Positions 52,894 through 61,361 of a stretch of DNA of 64,000 bases are shown piece by piece. A program made the translations under genes and the position numbers. Numbering within the stretch: position 1 is the first letter of the stretch; each line of letters opens with the position of its first letter. This DNA comes from G963666895 sp963666895 (GTDB taxonomy: Bacteria > Desulfobacterota > Desulfovibrionia > Desulfovibrionales > Desulfovibrionaceae): NCBI GenBank assembly GCA_963666895.2, contig CAXXNS010000012.1:48055-112054 (forward strand), given 5' to 3'. The notes below the pieces were generated by a model, which saw only the letters and a list, made by a program, of their open reading frames with translations, did no database searches and was not told the DNA's origin.

Positions 52894-55023
52894 TTACGAC
52901 TTCAAGGACAGCACGGTCTGCAGCATCTGGTCGGCCGTGGTGATGAGCTTGGCCGCCGCGGTGTACGAGTGCTGGTAGCGGATGAGGTTGGACATCTCCT
53001 CGTCCAGGTTGACGCCCGCGATCTCCTGCTGGCGATCGTTGAGGTCGTCGGCCAGGGCCTTGGTGTACTCGTAGCTGAATCCGGAGGCCGCGGTATCCGA
53101 ACCCACGTTGCCCACCAGCCCGTTGTAGTAGGACAGCAGGGTCTGGTCGGAATAGCCCTCCTGGACCGTGTAGATGCTGACGTCCATGTCCTCCAGGTCC
53201 GCGATGGCCAGGGCGATGGTGTTGTCGCCCTCGTTGGCCTCTCCGGCCCCGTTGATGTGCCCGGCGGCCAGGTAGTCCAGGTTCTGCGCGATGGTGGAAT
53301 TGATTTCTATGTCCCCGGCCCCGGTGCCGTCGAAGAACGTGTTGATGCCCAGGGCCGCCCACAGCCCGGTGGAGTCGGTGCCGAAGCCGAACTCGTATCC
53401 GGCCTGGGAGTCGATCACCAACTGGTTGTTGACGATGGAGGCGGTGACGTACGTGCCGAAGGTGTTGTTCACGGCGTCGCGCACGTCCTCCAGGGTGTTG
53501 ATCTCGGGGTTGAAGTTGCCCTGGGTTCCGCCGGCCACGCCGTCGAAGTCGATGGCCGCGCCCGAGACCAGGAGCCCGGTGTCGCTGTCGTACACGTAGA
53601 ACATGGAGCTGCCCGACTGAAGCTTGTCGAACCAGTGCAGGCCCGAGGAGGCCGAGCCCAGGGCCCGGTCCGTGGCGTCCACGGAATAGGTGCCCTGCAC
53701 GAAGTCGAAGAACTCCAGGCCCGCGCCCTGGCTGTGCCTGCGGTTGACCTCCCAGATCAGGCTCTCGGCAAAGGCGTCCAGCTTGTCGCGGTAGGCGCCC
53801 ACGAAGTGGTCGCGGAAATTGAAGTACGCGGCCAGGGTGCCCTCGGTGCAGCGGGACGTATTGGCCGTGCCGTTGAAGTCCACCTGGGGCGTGATCATCT
53901 CCTGGTGCGAGGTGTTCTCCACCCAGTACAACCCCTTCTGGGTGGTGATGACGAACTTGTCGCCCGCGGTGAGCTGGGTACCCGGGGCGACGCGCGAGTC
54001 GGCCGCGGTGCCGAAGTAGATGCCCAGGTCCTCGCACTGGACCATGGAGTCCTCGTCCCGGGCGTAGAAATGCTTGTCGTTGCCGTCCTCGTCCTGGAGC
54101 CAGGTCTTGCCGCCGTCCAGGGAGACGCGGAACATGGCCGTGGTCGGGCCGGAAGCGTCGGACACGTAGCCGGACTGGACCACCTCGATGGTGTACTCGT
54201 AGTTGTCCGTGCCCGAGTAGTAGATCTGCCCGTCGAAATTGGAGGTCTCGTCCAGCTCCTTGAGGGTGCGGGGAGCCCCGAAGCTCAGGGAGAAGGCCTG
54301 GTCGCGGTCCACCAGAGTCTGGCCGGACTTGGTGGTGATGGTCACTTCGCCCTCGCCCTTGTCGATGACGTTGATGTCGATGATCTCGCCCAGCTCGCGG
54401 ATCATGGTGGCCCGCTCGTCCAGCAGGGCGTTGGCGTTGTTCCCGTCCGTCTGGTGGAGGGTGATCTGCTTATTGAGATCCGCGATATTGACTATCAGGG
54501 TGTTGGCGTTGTCCACCTCCTGCTGGATCAGCTCGTCCACCCGCTCCTGCATCAAGGCCAGGTTGGCGTCCAGGGTGACCAGGTTGCTGGCCAGGGTGAT
54601 GGCCGAATCCACCACCTCGGTGCGGGAGCCGTAGTCCTCGGCCCGCTGGGTCAGGTCGTTCCAGGCTTGAAAATATTCGGACAGTCCCTGGGACAGGCCG
54701 TAGCCCTCGGACTCGTTGACCAGGCTCTCCACGCTGCGCAGGTTGCTGTACAGGGCCTCCCAACGGGCGCTGACGCTGGCCTGGTCCAGGTACTGCTCCT
54801 CGATCCACTCGTCGAAGTGGCGGACCACCTCGGTGGCCTTGACCCCGGTCCCCATCTGGCCGGGGTAATAATCGATGGACATCCCCTCCTGCAGCAGCAC
54901 CGAACGGCGGGAATAGCCCGCGGTGTTGACGTTGGCGATGTTCTCGCCCGTGACCTGCAACTGGGCCTGGGCCGCGAACAAGGCCCAACGGCCGATGTCG
55001 AGGATGGAATTGGCTCCGAACAT
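52894..55023 (-). CDS. flgK: hook-associated protein FlgK
   Basis: A 709-residue protein forming the first hook-filament junction ring. The N-terminal rod/hook motif SILDIGRWALFAAQAQLQVTG with ANVNTAGYSRR is intact, as is the C-terminal helix domain with EEMSNLIRYQHSYTAAAKLITTADQML. The central surface region is longer than in enterics (about 550). It lies 6 bp after flgN and 12 bp before flgL. Confidence 0.94.
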   Translation of the reverse strand: MFGANSILDIGRWALFAAQAQLQVTGENIANVNTAGYSRRSVLLQEGMSIDYYPGQMGTGVKATEVVRHFDEWIEEQYLDQASVSARWEALYSNLRSVESLVNESEGYGLSQGLSEYFQAWNDLTQRAEDYGSRTEVVDSAITLASNLVTLDANLALMQERVDELIQQEVDNANTLIVNIADLNKQITLHQTDGNNANALLDERATMIRELGEIIDINVIDKGEGEVTITTKSGQTLVDRDQAFSLSFGAPRTLKELDETSNFDGQIYYSGTDNYEYTIEVVQSGYVSDASGPTTAMFRVSLDGGKTWLQDEDGNDKHFYARDEDSMVQCEDLGIYFGTAADSRVAPGTQLTAGDKFVITTQKGLYWVENTSHQEMITPQVDFNGTANTSRCTEGTLAAYFNFRDHFVGAYRDKLDAFAESLIWEVNRRHSQGAGLEFFDFVQGTYSVDATDRALGSASSGLHWFDKLQSGSSMFYVYDSDTGLLVSGAAIDFDGVAGGTQGNFNPEINTLEDVRDAVNNTFGTYVTASIVNNQLVIDSQAGYEFGFGTDSTGLWAALGINTFFDGTGAGDIEINSTIAQNLDYLAAGHINGAGEANEGDNTIALAIADLEDMDVSIYTVQEGYSDQTLLSYYNGLVGNVGSDTAASGFSYEYTKALADDLNDRQQEIAGVNLDEEMSNLIRYQHSYTAAAKLITTADQMLQTVLSLKS

Positions 55024-55029
55024 AGCCTT

Positions 55030-55557
55030 CTACAACCTCCCCTCCAGCAGGGACGGCCTCTGGTTGGTCGCCCTGGCCATCATGCCTTTCTTGGAGTAGC
55101 CGTTCTCGACCTTGGGCCGGATCTGGTCGTGCATGAACTCCAGGGTGCGGCGGCTCTGGTCAAAGAGCCCGAGCACCAGTTGGCGGTTCTTCTCGGCCTG
55201 CCTGGCTCCGGCCTGCTCCACGTCGTCCATCTCCTGGAGCAGGGCCTCCATCTCCTCCCGGAGCCCCTCCACCGGCGGCAGGATGTCCAGGATGTCCCTG
55301 ACCCGCTCGGCCTCGGGCCGGGCCTCGGCCACAAGCCCCTTGAGGGCCAGGCGCTCGTTCCGGATCTGGCGCATGAGCTCCTGCAGGGACAGCTCCACGG
55401 CGGTCACTTCCTGGGGGCGGCGGTCCAAAAGCAGGGAAAATTCTTCCTTGAGAAGATCGTGCAGCAGGATCACGGCCTGTGTCTGCCTGGATAAATTTTC
55501 CTTAATGTAGCGCGCCGCAATCGGAGTGACTTTTTTCATCTCGCTGGAATTCATCAT
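55030..55557 (-). CDS. flgN: FlgN-like export chaperone
   Basis: A 175-residue, mostly helical, charged protein. Its start is one of two adjacent ATGs (55557 or 55554). Helices rich in Glu, Arg and Leu (LLHDLLKEEFSLLLDRR, LQELMRQIRNERLALKGL) and the closing KVENGYSKKGMMA, which resembles the FlgN C-terminal pattern, fit the chaperone of FlgK and FlgL. Its place immediately before flgK supports this. A sigma-54-type promoter lies 50 bp upstream. Confidence 0.8.
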   Translation of the reverse strand: MMNSSEMKKVTPIAARYIKENLSRQTQAVILLHDLLKEEFSLLLDRRPQEVTAVELSLQELMRQIRNERLALKGLVAEARPEAERVRDILDILPPVEGLREEMEALLQEMDDVEQAGARQAEKNRQLVLGLFDQSRRTLEFMHDQIRPKVENGYSKKGMMARATNQRPSLLEGRL

Positions 55558-55605
55558 TTTTTTCTCAACCTTGTCGTGGTTGGCCCTTTGGTCCTGTCCC
55601 AAAAC

Positions 55606-55621
55606 TGCAAAAACCCGGCCA
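55606..55621 (-). promoter_or_regulatory. sigma-54 promoter inside the terminator hairpin upstream of flgN
   Basis: TGGCCGGGTTTTTGCA has the GG (-24) and GC (-12) dinucleotides exactly ten bases apart. It lies about 50 bp ahead of flgN. Its -24 half is the second arm of the terminator that follows flgJ and its middle is the T tract. Confidence 0.65.
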
Positions 55622-55632
55622 GGGGCCGGGTG
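55609..55632 (-). terminator. terminator after flgJ
   Basis: CCCGGCC pairs with GGCCGGG around three bases and runs into TTTTTGC on the minus strand, 55 bp after flgJ. It would separate the flgFGAHIJ message from flgNKL-csrA-fliW. Confidence 0.8.
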
Positions 55633-55685
55633 GAAAATCACGGGAAGCGGACCCCTGGAGCAGGGTCCTGGTGATCAAGACGGGG

Positions 55686-56636
55686 TCAGGGGCCGGACAG
55701 CAGGTCCTCGGCCGACACCCAGCCGGTGTCCGGCTGTTGGGCCTTGTCCGGCTCGGGCTCGGCCTGGGCCACGGGCTTGGGAACCGGCTCGGAATCCACG
55801 GCCGCCACTTCCAGCTCGGGCTCGGGTTCGGACTCAGGCTCGCGGCCGACCACGGCCCGGTCCCAGGTCCGGGACGGGTCATACGCCCCGGGCTCGGAAG
55901 CCTCGGCCAGCAGTTGCTCGGCCATGGTCTCCTCATCCACGGGAGACTGGACCAGTTCTTCGGCCACGTCCTTGGCCAAGTCCTCGGCCAGGGCGGCCAG
56001 CCGGACGTCCACTTCGGTCTGGCTCAACTCGTCCACGCGCTTGCCGTGGTCAACGGCCTGGGGGGCGGGCTCGGCCTTGGGTTCGGCCGTGGCTTGGGGC
56101 CCGGTTTCGGCCTTGGCCGCGGGTTCGGCCTCAACCTGAACATCGGGCTCCTTGAGCTTGGTGTTCACCGTGCCCAGGGACTCGGCCAAAGGCTTGATCT
56201 CGGCCTTGCCGCTCTCGGCCAAAGGCTTGATGTGGGAGCGGTCGTTGAGCTTGCCGGGCAGATCGCCGGTGCTGGACGACTTGAGCTTGGCGGCCAGCTG
56301 GTCGTAGAGCATGTCGGCCAGGCCGATGCCCCCGGACTGGGCCAGGTGCTCGGAAAAGGGCTGCTCGAAGATGGACAGGTACATGTCGTCGGTCTTGCCG
56401 TGCAGGTAGCCTTCCTTGGGCACGGTGGACTGCATCTCCTGCCACAGCTTGCCCATGAACACGGCCTCGAAGTCCACGCAGGCCTTGCGGAGCTCCTCCT
56501 CCTGGGTGGGGCCCTGCTCCAGCCGGTCCTTGAGGTCGTTCATCTTCTGCTGGAAACGGATGAGCTCCTGGGCCTTGGCCTGCTGGGCCAGGGCCTTGCC
56601 CTCGGCGCCGGCCTGAATCATGCCCTCGGGCAGCAT
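55686..56636 (-). CDS. flgJ: FlgJ-type rod-binding protein with long acidic tail, no hydrolase domain
   Basis: A 316-residue protein. Residues about 35-115 are the rod-binding domain of FlgJ: CVDFEAVFMGKLWQEMQ, then a region ending FSEHLAQSGGIGLADMLYDQL. The usual C-terminal muramidase domain of enteric FlgJ is absent. In its place is a tail of about 190 residues rich in Ala, Glu, Pro and Val with PEPEPE-like repeats, likely disordered. In the split arrangement found in many deltaproteobacteria the wall-cutting enzyme is separate. It follows flgI by one base. Confidence 0.85.
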   Translation of the reverse strand: MLPEGMIQAGAEGKALAQQAKAQELIRFQQKMNDLKDRLEQGPTQEEELRKACVDFEAVFMGKLWQEMQSTVPKEGYLHGKTDDMYLSIFEQPFSEHLAQSGGIGLADMLYDQLAAKLKSSSTGDLPGKLNDRSHIKPLAESGKAEIKPLAESLGTVNTKLKEPDVQVEAEPAAKAETGPQATAEPKAEPAPQAVDHGKRVDELSQTEVDVRLAALAEDLAKDVAEELVQSPVDEETMAEQLLAEASEPGAYDPSRTWDRAVVGREPESEPEPELEVAAVDSEPVPKPVAQAEPEPDKAQQPDTGWVSAEDLLSGP

Positions 56637-56637
56637 G

Positions 56638-57751
56638 CTAGATGACCTCCAGTTCCGCGTGCAGCGCGCCCGCGGCCTTGAGGGTGCGGATGATGGAGAT
56701 CAGGTCGCGCGGGGTGGCCCCGATGGCGTTGAGGCCGTCCACCAGCTCCTGAAGGGTGGCGCCCTCCATGAGCATGAGCTGGTTGTTCTCCTCCTGCACC
56801 CCGATGTCGGTCTGCGGCACCAGGGCCGTGTCGGCCTCGGTGAACGGACCGGGCTGGAAGACCTCCACGTCCTCGGCGATGACGATCTGCAGGTTGCCGT
56901 GGGCCACGGCCACCTTGGACAGGCGGACCTCGTTGCCCAGCACGATGGTGCCGGTCTTCTCGTCCACCACCACCCGGGCCTTGCCGTCCGGGCTGACCTC
57001 CAGGTTCTCCAGCGCGGCCAGCAGCGGCACCATGTTGCCGGTGAAGCGGTCGGGCACGCGCAGGTTCACGGTGGCGATGTCCCCGGCCGAGGCGAAGTCC
57101 CCGCCCAGGGTGGAGTTGATGCGGTTGACCACCTGCATGGTGGTGGAGAAGTCCATGGTCGAAAGGTTGATGACCAGGTTGTCCTGACGGTTGAACTCGA
57201 AGGGCACGGTCCGCTCGATGATGGCCCCGCCCGGGATGCGGCCCACGGTGGCGATGTTCTTCTGCGCCTGGGCCGCCTCGCCCGTGGCCGTGTACCCGCC
57301 AATGGTCAGGGAGCCCTGGGCCACGGCGTAGACCCGGCCATCCAGCCCCTTGAGGGGCGTGACCAGGAGGATGCCGCCCAGCAGGCTGTCCGCGTCGCCC
57401 AGGGAGGACACGGTGACGTCCAGGGGCGAGCCCGGCTTGGCCGAGACAGGCATCTTGGCCGTGACCATGACCGAGGCCACGTTGTCGGGCTTGAGTGCCG
57501 AGGAGGCCACCCTCAACGCCCATCTTGTCGAGCATGTTGCGCATGCTGGTCATGGTGAAGGCGCTGGTGGAGGAGTCCCCGGTGCCCTGGAGGCCGACCA
57601 CCAGGCCGTAGCCGACCAGTTCGTTGGAACGCACGCCCGAGAAGGCGGCGATGTCCTTGAGGCGAACGGCCTGGGCCGGGGCGGCCAGGGCCACGGTCAG
57701 CAACACGGCCGCCAGGAATGCGGAAATGCGGATTGCGTTGCGGTTGGGCAT
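56638..57751 (-). pseudogene. flgI: flagellar P-ring protein FlgI, one frameshift
   Basis: The signal peptide (ISAFLAAVLLTVALAAPAQA) and N-terminal FlgI region (VRLKDIAAFSGVRSNELVGYG, TGDSSTSAFTMTSMRNMLDKMGV) are in one frame. At the C run 57510-57512 (plus strand) one base is extra, and the protein continues in the next frame as SSALKPDNVASVMVTAKMP to the normal C-terminus (ISIIRTLKAAGALHAELEVI). Removing one G gives GVEVASSALKPDN and a protein of about 370 residues, the correct FlgI length. FlgI forms the periplasmic ring round the rod. Since all other flagellar genes here are intact, a sequencing error is at least as likely as loss. Confidence 0.88.
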
Positions 57752-57767
57752 GATTCGGGTCTCCCTG

Positions 57768-58466
57768 TTAGAAGGGCCAGATGTTGTCCAGGATGCGCGT
57801 CAGCCAGCCCGGCCGCTGGCGGTCGGAGAGCACGCCCTCGCCGTAGAGCTCGATCTGAGCCTCGGCCAGGTGCGTGCTGGGCACGGTGTTGCTGGAGCTG
57901 ATGTCCTGGGGCCGGACCAGGCCGCGGACCACCAGGATCTGGGTCTCGTTGTTGACCCGGATGCGCCGCGCGCCCTCCACCTGCATGATGCCGCCGGGCA
58001 GGATGCGCACCACGCGCACGGCCACGGTGGCCGTCATCTCGGCCTCGTGGGTGGTCTCGCCCGTACCCTCGAACTTGTTGTCCGTTTTGGCTCCCACCGA
58101 GGCTCCGGGCGTCAGGCGCATGAAGTCGGTGGCCTCGCGGATCAGGGTGCCCTCGGGTACGGCCGTGATGCCGAAATCAATGTTGTTGGTCTTGTCCGAG
58201 GTGGTCTCCACCTTCTGGCTGGCGTCGCTGACCTCGGAGATGACGACCATCAGGATGTCGCCCACGCGGTGGGCGCGCGAGTCGTCGTACAGAAACTCGG
58301 CCGTGTGGGGCGTGTAGAGCGACCCCGGATTGTCCATGGGTTCGGGCTCCTCCACCACGGGCTCGGTCATCAGCGGCATGGGGACCGGCTCGCTCTTGGC
58401 GGCGCAGGCGGCCACAAGGGCCAGCAGCATGAGCAGCAGGGGCGGAGCCAGATTGCGGATATCCAT
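57768..58466 (-). CDS. flgH: flagellar L-ring lipoprotein FlgH
   Basis: A 232-residue outer-membrane lipoprotein. Signal peptide with lipobox LVAAC, then the FlgH core: LYDDSRAHRVGDILMVVISE, NKFEGTGETTHEAEMTATVAV, LPGGIMQVEGARRIRVNNE and LVRPQDISSSNTVPSTHLAEAQIE in its closing segment. It forms the L ring with FlgI as the P ring. It lies between flgA and flgI with short gaps (21 and 16 bp). Confidence 0.95.
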   Translation of the reverse strand: MDIRNLAPPLLLMLLALVAACAAKSEPVPMPLMTEPVVEEPEPMDNPGSLYTPHTAEFLYDDSRAHRVGDILMVVISEVSDASQKVETTSDKTNNIDFGITAVPEGTLIREATDFMRLTPGASVGAKTDNKFEGTGETTHEAEMTATVAVRVVRILPGGIMQVEGARRIRVNNETQILVVRGLVRPQDISSSNTVPSTHLAEAQIELYGEGVLSDRQRPGWLTRILDNIWPF

Positions 58467-58487
58467 GTCGTTCTCCTTCCTCGGCGG

Positions 58488-59510
58488 TCAGCGGACCACC
58501 ACCACGGTATGCTCGTCCATGGCCGTGGCCATGACCGTGCGATTGGATTGCATGTTTCTGACCTCCACCACCTCGCCCTTGTCCGCGTCGTTCAGGGCCT
58601 CGGCCTTGACCGCCAGGCGGACCTTGGAGCCGGTGTAGACCAGGTTGACGGTGGCGCCCTTGGCGATCATGGGCAGGGGCTCCAGGTAGTCCATGAGCAG
58701 GGGCATGCCCGTGCCCAGGGAGCGGTTGACCCGGTAGGGACCGGAGCGGCCGTCCCAGACCCGGCCCACGTAGGCCAGGTTCTTGCGCATGTAGGTGATC
58801 TTGTCCGGGCTCAGGGGCTCGAGCTTGCGCAGGGGCGCGCCCACGCAGGGCACGGCCGCCCAGAGGTTGATGAAGGCGCTGCCCGCGTACCGGCCCACGA
58901 TCTTGCCGTCCGAGGTGGTCACCCGGAACTTGATGCCCTGGCGGCCGGGCCCGGGATCGTCGGCCAGGGCCAGCTCCAGGACGTCGTAGTCGCGGTCCAG
59001 GAAAATGTAGTCCGGCACCCGCAGGTCCTTGATCTCGATGTCCCCGTTCAGGGGCTTGAGCTTCGGCGTCAAGAAGCTGACGACCATGCGCTTGAGGTCG
59101 TCCTGGGAATAGACCTTGCCGCCCAGCTGGTAGACCAGACGGCTGGGCAGGACGCAGGCCTCGTAGGCCTCGGGCAGGTAATAGGCCAGAAGCTTTTCCA
59201 GTTGCTTGCGCACGATCTGCACCGGGCGGCCCGGCACGCCGGGGGCCTCCCACAGGGTGGCCGCGGACAGCCGCTCCCAGGTTCCGGCCGGCGGGGTGCC
59301 CTCCACAATGGCGATCTCGCCCAGGGTCACGCGGGGCCCCTGCACGCTGGCCACGTCCTTGATCATGATGCGCCAGGCGCTTCCCGAGTCGGCCCGGGCC
59401 ACCTGGGACAGGATGGGCACGGACAGTCCCAGCGCGGCCAGCGCCAGTCCCAGAAGGACCGGCGCGATCCAGCGCAGGACAATGCTTTTCTCGGCGCGGC
59501 GCATGGTCAT
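58488..59510 (-). CDS. flgA: P-ring assembly chaperone FlgA
   Basis: A 340-residue exported protein, longer than the roughly 220 of enteric FlgA. After a signal anchor (WIAPVLLGLALAALGLSVPI), an extra N-terminal domain of about 140 residues precedes the SAF and C-terminal FlgA region: VNRSLGTGMPLLMDYLEPLPMI, VNLVYTGSKVRLAVKAEAL and VEVRNMQSNRTVMATAMDEHTV. FlgA helps FlgI subunits assemble in the periplasm. It follows flgG by 4 bp. Confidence 0.9.
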   Translation of the reverse strand: MTMRRAEKSIVLRWIAPVLLGLALAALGLSVPILSQVARADSGSAWRIMIKDVASVQGPRVTLGEIAIVEGTPPAGTWERLSAATLWEAPGVPGRPVQIVRKQLEKLLAYYLPEAYEACVLPSRLVYQLGGKVYSQDDLKRMVVSFLTPKLKPLNGDIEIKDLRVPDYIFLDRDYDVLELALADDPGPGRQGIKFRVTTSDGKIVGRYAGSAFINLWAAVPCVGAPLRKLEPLSPDKITYMRKNLAYVGRVWDGRSGPYRVNRSLGTGMPLLMDYLEPLPMIAKGATVNLVYTGSKVRLAVKAEALNDADKGEVVEVRNMQSNRTVMATAMDEHTVVVVR

Positions 59511-59514
59511 ACTC

Positions 59515-60297
59515 TTAGCGCTTCACGTTGATGGCCGTCTGCAGCATGGTGTCCGAGGTGGTGATGGCCTTGGAGTTCACCTCGAAGGCGCGCTGGCCGA
59601 TGATCAGGCCGACCATCTCGTCCACCATCTCCACGTTGGAACCCTCCAGGTAGCCCTGGGCCAGGGTCCCGAAATTGTCCTCGCCCGGCGTGCCCTGCAC
59701 GGCCGAGCCCGAGGCCTCGGTCTCCCGATACACGTTGCGGCCCACGGCATTGAGCCCGGCCGGGTTGATGAAGGTGTAAAGGTTGAGGTCCGCGGCGGCC
59801 AGCTCGGCCCCAGCGCTGTCCAGGGCGGCGATGTGCCCGTCCTCGGAGATGACCAGGTCCACGGTCTCGGCGGGCACGGTGAACTCGGGCTGGAGCGGAT
59901 AGCCGTTGGCGTTGACGATGAGGCCGTCGTTGTCCAGCTTGAAGGAGCCGGCCCGGGAATAGACGTCCTCGCCGTTCATATCAAGAAGGAAGAAACCGTC
60001 GCCCTCGATGGCCACGTCCAGGGTGTTGCCGGTGTTCTGGTAGTCGCCCTGGGTGAAGAACTTGTGCACGGTCACCGGACGCACGCCCATGCCGACCTGG
60101 ATGCCCGTGGGCAGCCGCTGCCCGGCCTCGTTCTGGGTGCCGGCAACACGCATGGTCTGGTACATGAGGTCCTCGAACTCGGCCCGGGATTTCTTGAAGC
60201 CCACGGTGTTCACGTTGGCCAGGTTGTTCGACAGGACATCGATATGGGTCTGCTGGGCCACCATGCCCGTGGCCGCGGTCCACAACGAACGCATCAT
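59515..60297 (-). CDS. flgG: flagellar distal rod protein FlgG
   Basis: A 260-residue protein, the standard FlgG length. The N-terminal rod motif MMRSLWTAATGMVAQQTHID with NNLANVNTVGFKKSRAEFEDL is canonical, followed by GNTLDVAIEGDGFF, and the C-terminus ends AFEVNSKAITTSDTMLQTA. It forms the distal rod that passes through the P and L rings. It lies 26 bp after flgF. Confidence 0.96.
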   Translation of the reverse strand: MMRSLWTAATGMVAQQTHIDVLSNNLANVNTVGFKKSRAEFEDLMYQTMRVAGTQNEAGQRLPTGIQVGMGVRPVTVHKFFTQGDYQNTGNTLDVAIEGDGFFLLDMNGEDVYSRAGSFKLDNDGLIVNANGYPLQPEFTVPAETVDLVISEDGHIAALDSAGAELAAADLNLYTFINPAGLNAVGRNVYRETEASGSAVQGTPGEDNFGTLAQGYLEGSNVEMVDEMVGLIIGQRAFEVNSKAITTSDTMLQTAINVKR

Positions 60298-60323
60298 AAC
60301 GTTTTTCCTCCTCGGATTGCGAA

Positions 60324-61103
60324 CTAACTGCTGGCGCCGACCTTGTTGACCAGCTTGGTATCCATCTCGGCGGTGCCCTGCATCATCTTGGTATAGAGGG
60401 TGAATGCGCGCTGCACCTCGATCATCTCCACCATCTCGGTGACCACGTTGACGTTGCCCTTTTCCAGGCTGCCCTGGACCACGGTCAGGTCCGTGGGCGG
60501 CATCTCCTGGGCCTCGGTATTGGCCTTGATGCCGTACAGGTTGTTGCCCATCTTCTCCACGGAGCTGTAGTCGGACACGTCGACCAGCTGGAGCTGGCCC
60601 ACCACCTGGTCTCCGGACCGGATGGTGCCGTCGCCGCCCACGCTGATGGCGGCGTCCATGGGCAGGATGAGGGGACCGCCGCCGCCCATGACCTCGAAGC
60701 CCTGCTCGGTGATCAGGCGGCCGTCGGGTGCGAGCTGGAAACTGCCGTTGCGCGTCAAATACTCGCCGTCCCCGGCCCGGATCTTGAAGAAGCCCTCGCC
60801 GGACAAGGCCAGGTCCAGGGGGTTGCCCGTCTGCTGCAACTGCCCTTGGGAAAAGTCGATTTTCTGGTCGGACAGCCTCGGCTTGGCAATGACGTCGGGC
60901 CTGGGCCAGAGCTCCTCGGCCCGCATGTAAGGCCGCGAGTCCACCATGTAGTCATGGGCGAAACGCACGAAGGTGTCGTGGAAGGCCAGCTTGTCTTTCT
61001 TAAAGCCGGTGGTGTTCACATTGGCCAAATTGTTGGCGATGTTGTCCATACGAAGCTCATTGCTCATGGCTCCGAACATGGCGCTGTACATGCTGTCTTG
61101 CAT
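60324..61103 (-). CDS. flgF: flagellar proximal rod protein FlgF
   Basis: A 259-residue rod protein, slightly longer than enteric FlgF. MYSAMFGAMSNELRMDNIANN with LANVNTTGFKKDK opens it, GNPLDLALSGEGFFKI follows and the C-terminus reads MIEVQRAFTLYTKMMQGTA. It is the first gene of the rod/ring operon and begins about 30 bp downstream of a sigma-54-type promoter. An AGGAGG site lies ahead of the ATG. Confidence 0.95.
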   Translation of the reverse strand: MQDSMYSAMFGAMSNELRMDNIANNLANVNTTGFKKDKLAFHDTFVRFAHDYMVDSRPYMRAEELWPRPDVIAKPRLSDQKIDFSQGQLQQTGNPLDLALSGEGFFKIRAGDGEYLTRNGSFQLAPDGRLITEQGFEVMGGGGPLILPMDAAISVGGDGTIRSGDQVVGQLQLVDVSDYSSVEKMGNNLYGIKANTEAQEMPPTDLTVVQGSLEKGNVNVVTEMVEMIEVQRAFTLYTKMMQGTAEMDTKLVNKVGASS

Positions 61104-61133
61104 GGGCTGTGGTCCTCCTGTCTGCCAGGAGAA

Positions 61134-61150
61134 TGCAAAAGCCGAGCCAA
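61134..61150 (-). promoter_or_regulatory. sigma-54 promoter of the flgF operon
   Basis: On the minus strand TTGGCTCGGCTTTTGCA has GG and GC separated by exactly ten bases, matching the -24/-12 consensus well. A start site about 12 bases on leaves a leader of about 20 bases before the flgF ATG. Confidence 0.7.
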
Positions 61151-61227
61151 GACCCTGAACCGTCGAAACCGGACCCGAACGCCCGGTTTGACACCTCCTC
61201 CGGAATCGCCTATCCCTTTTCTTAATT

Positions 61228-61246
61228 GATTATGATTTTCATTTTC
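61228..61246. promoter_or_regulatory. candidate Fur box in the flgF / 61362 intergenic region
   Basis: GATTATGATTTTCATTTTC matches the 19-bp Fur consensus at 15 positions by my alignment. It stands out as an AT-rich island in GC-rich DNA, 78 bp behind the flgF sigma-54 promoter and 116 bp before the plus-strand gene at 61362. Confidence 0.5.
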
Positions 61247-61361
61247 ATAGACATACAGCATAGACAAGGTCAGTATTTGTTCACCAACTTGTGACACATT
61301 GATCATGATTCCGAAACGTTCCGGACATAGACAGGAATCGGACGGATAACCGGAGGACCCC

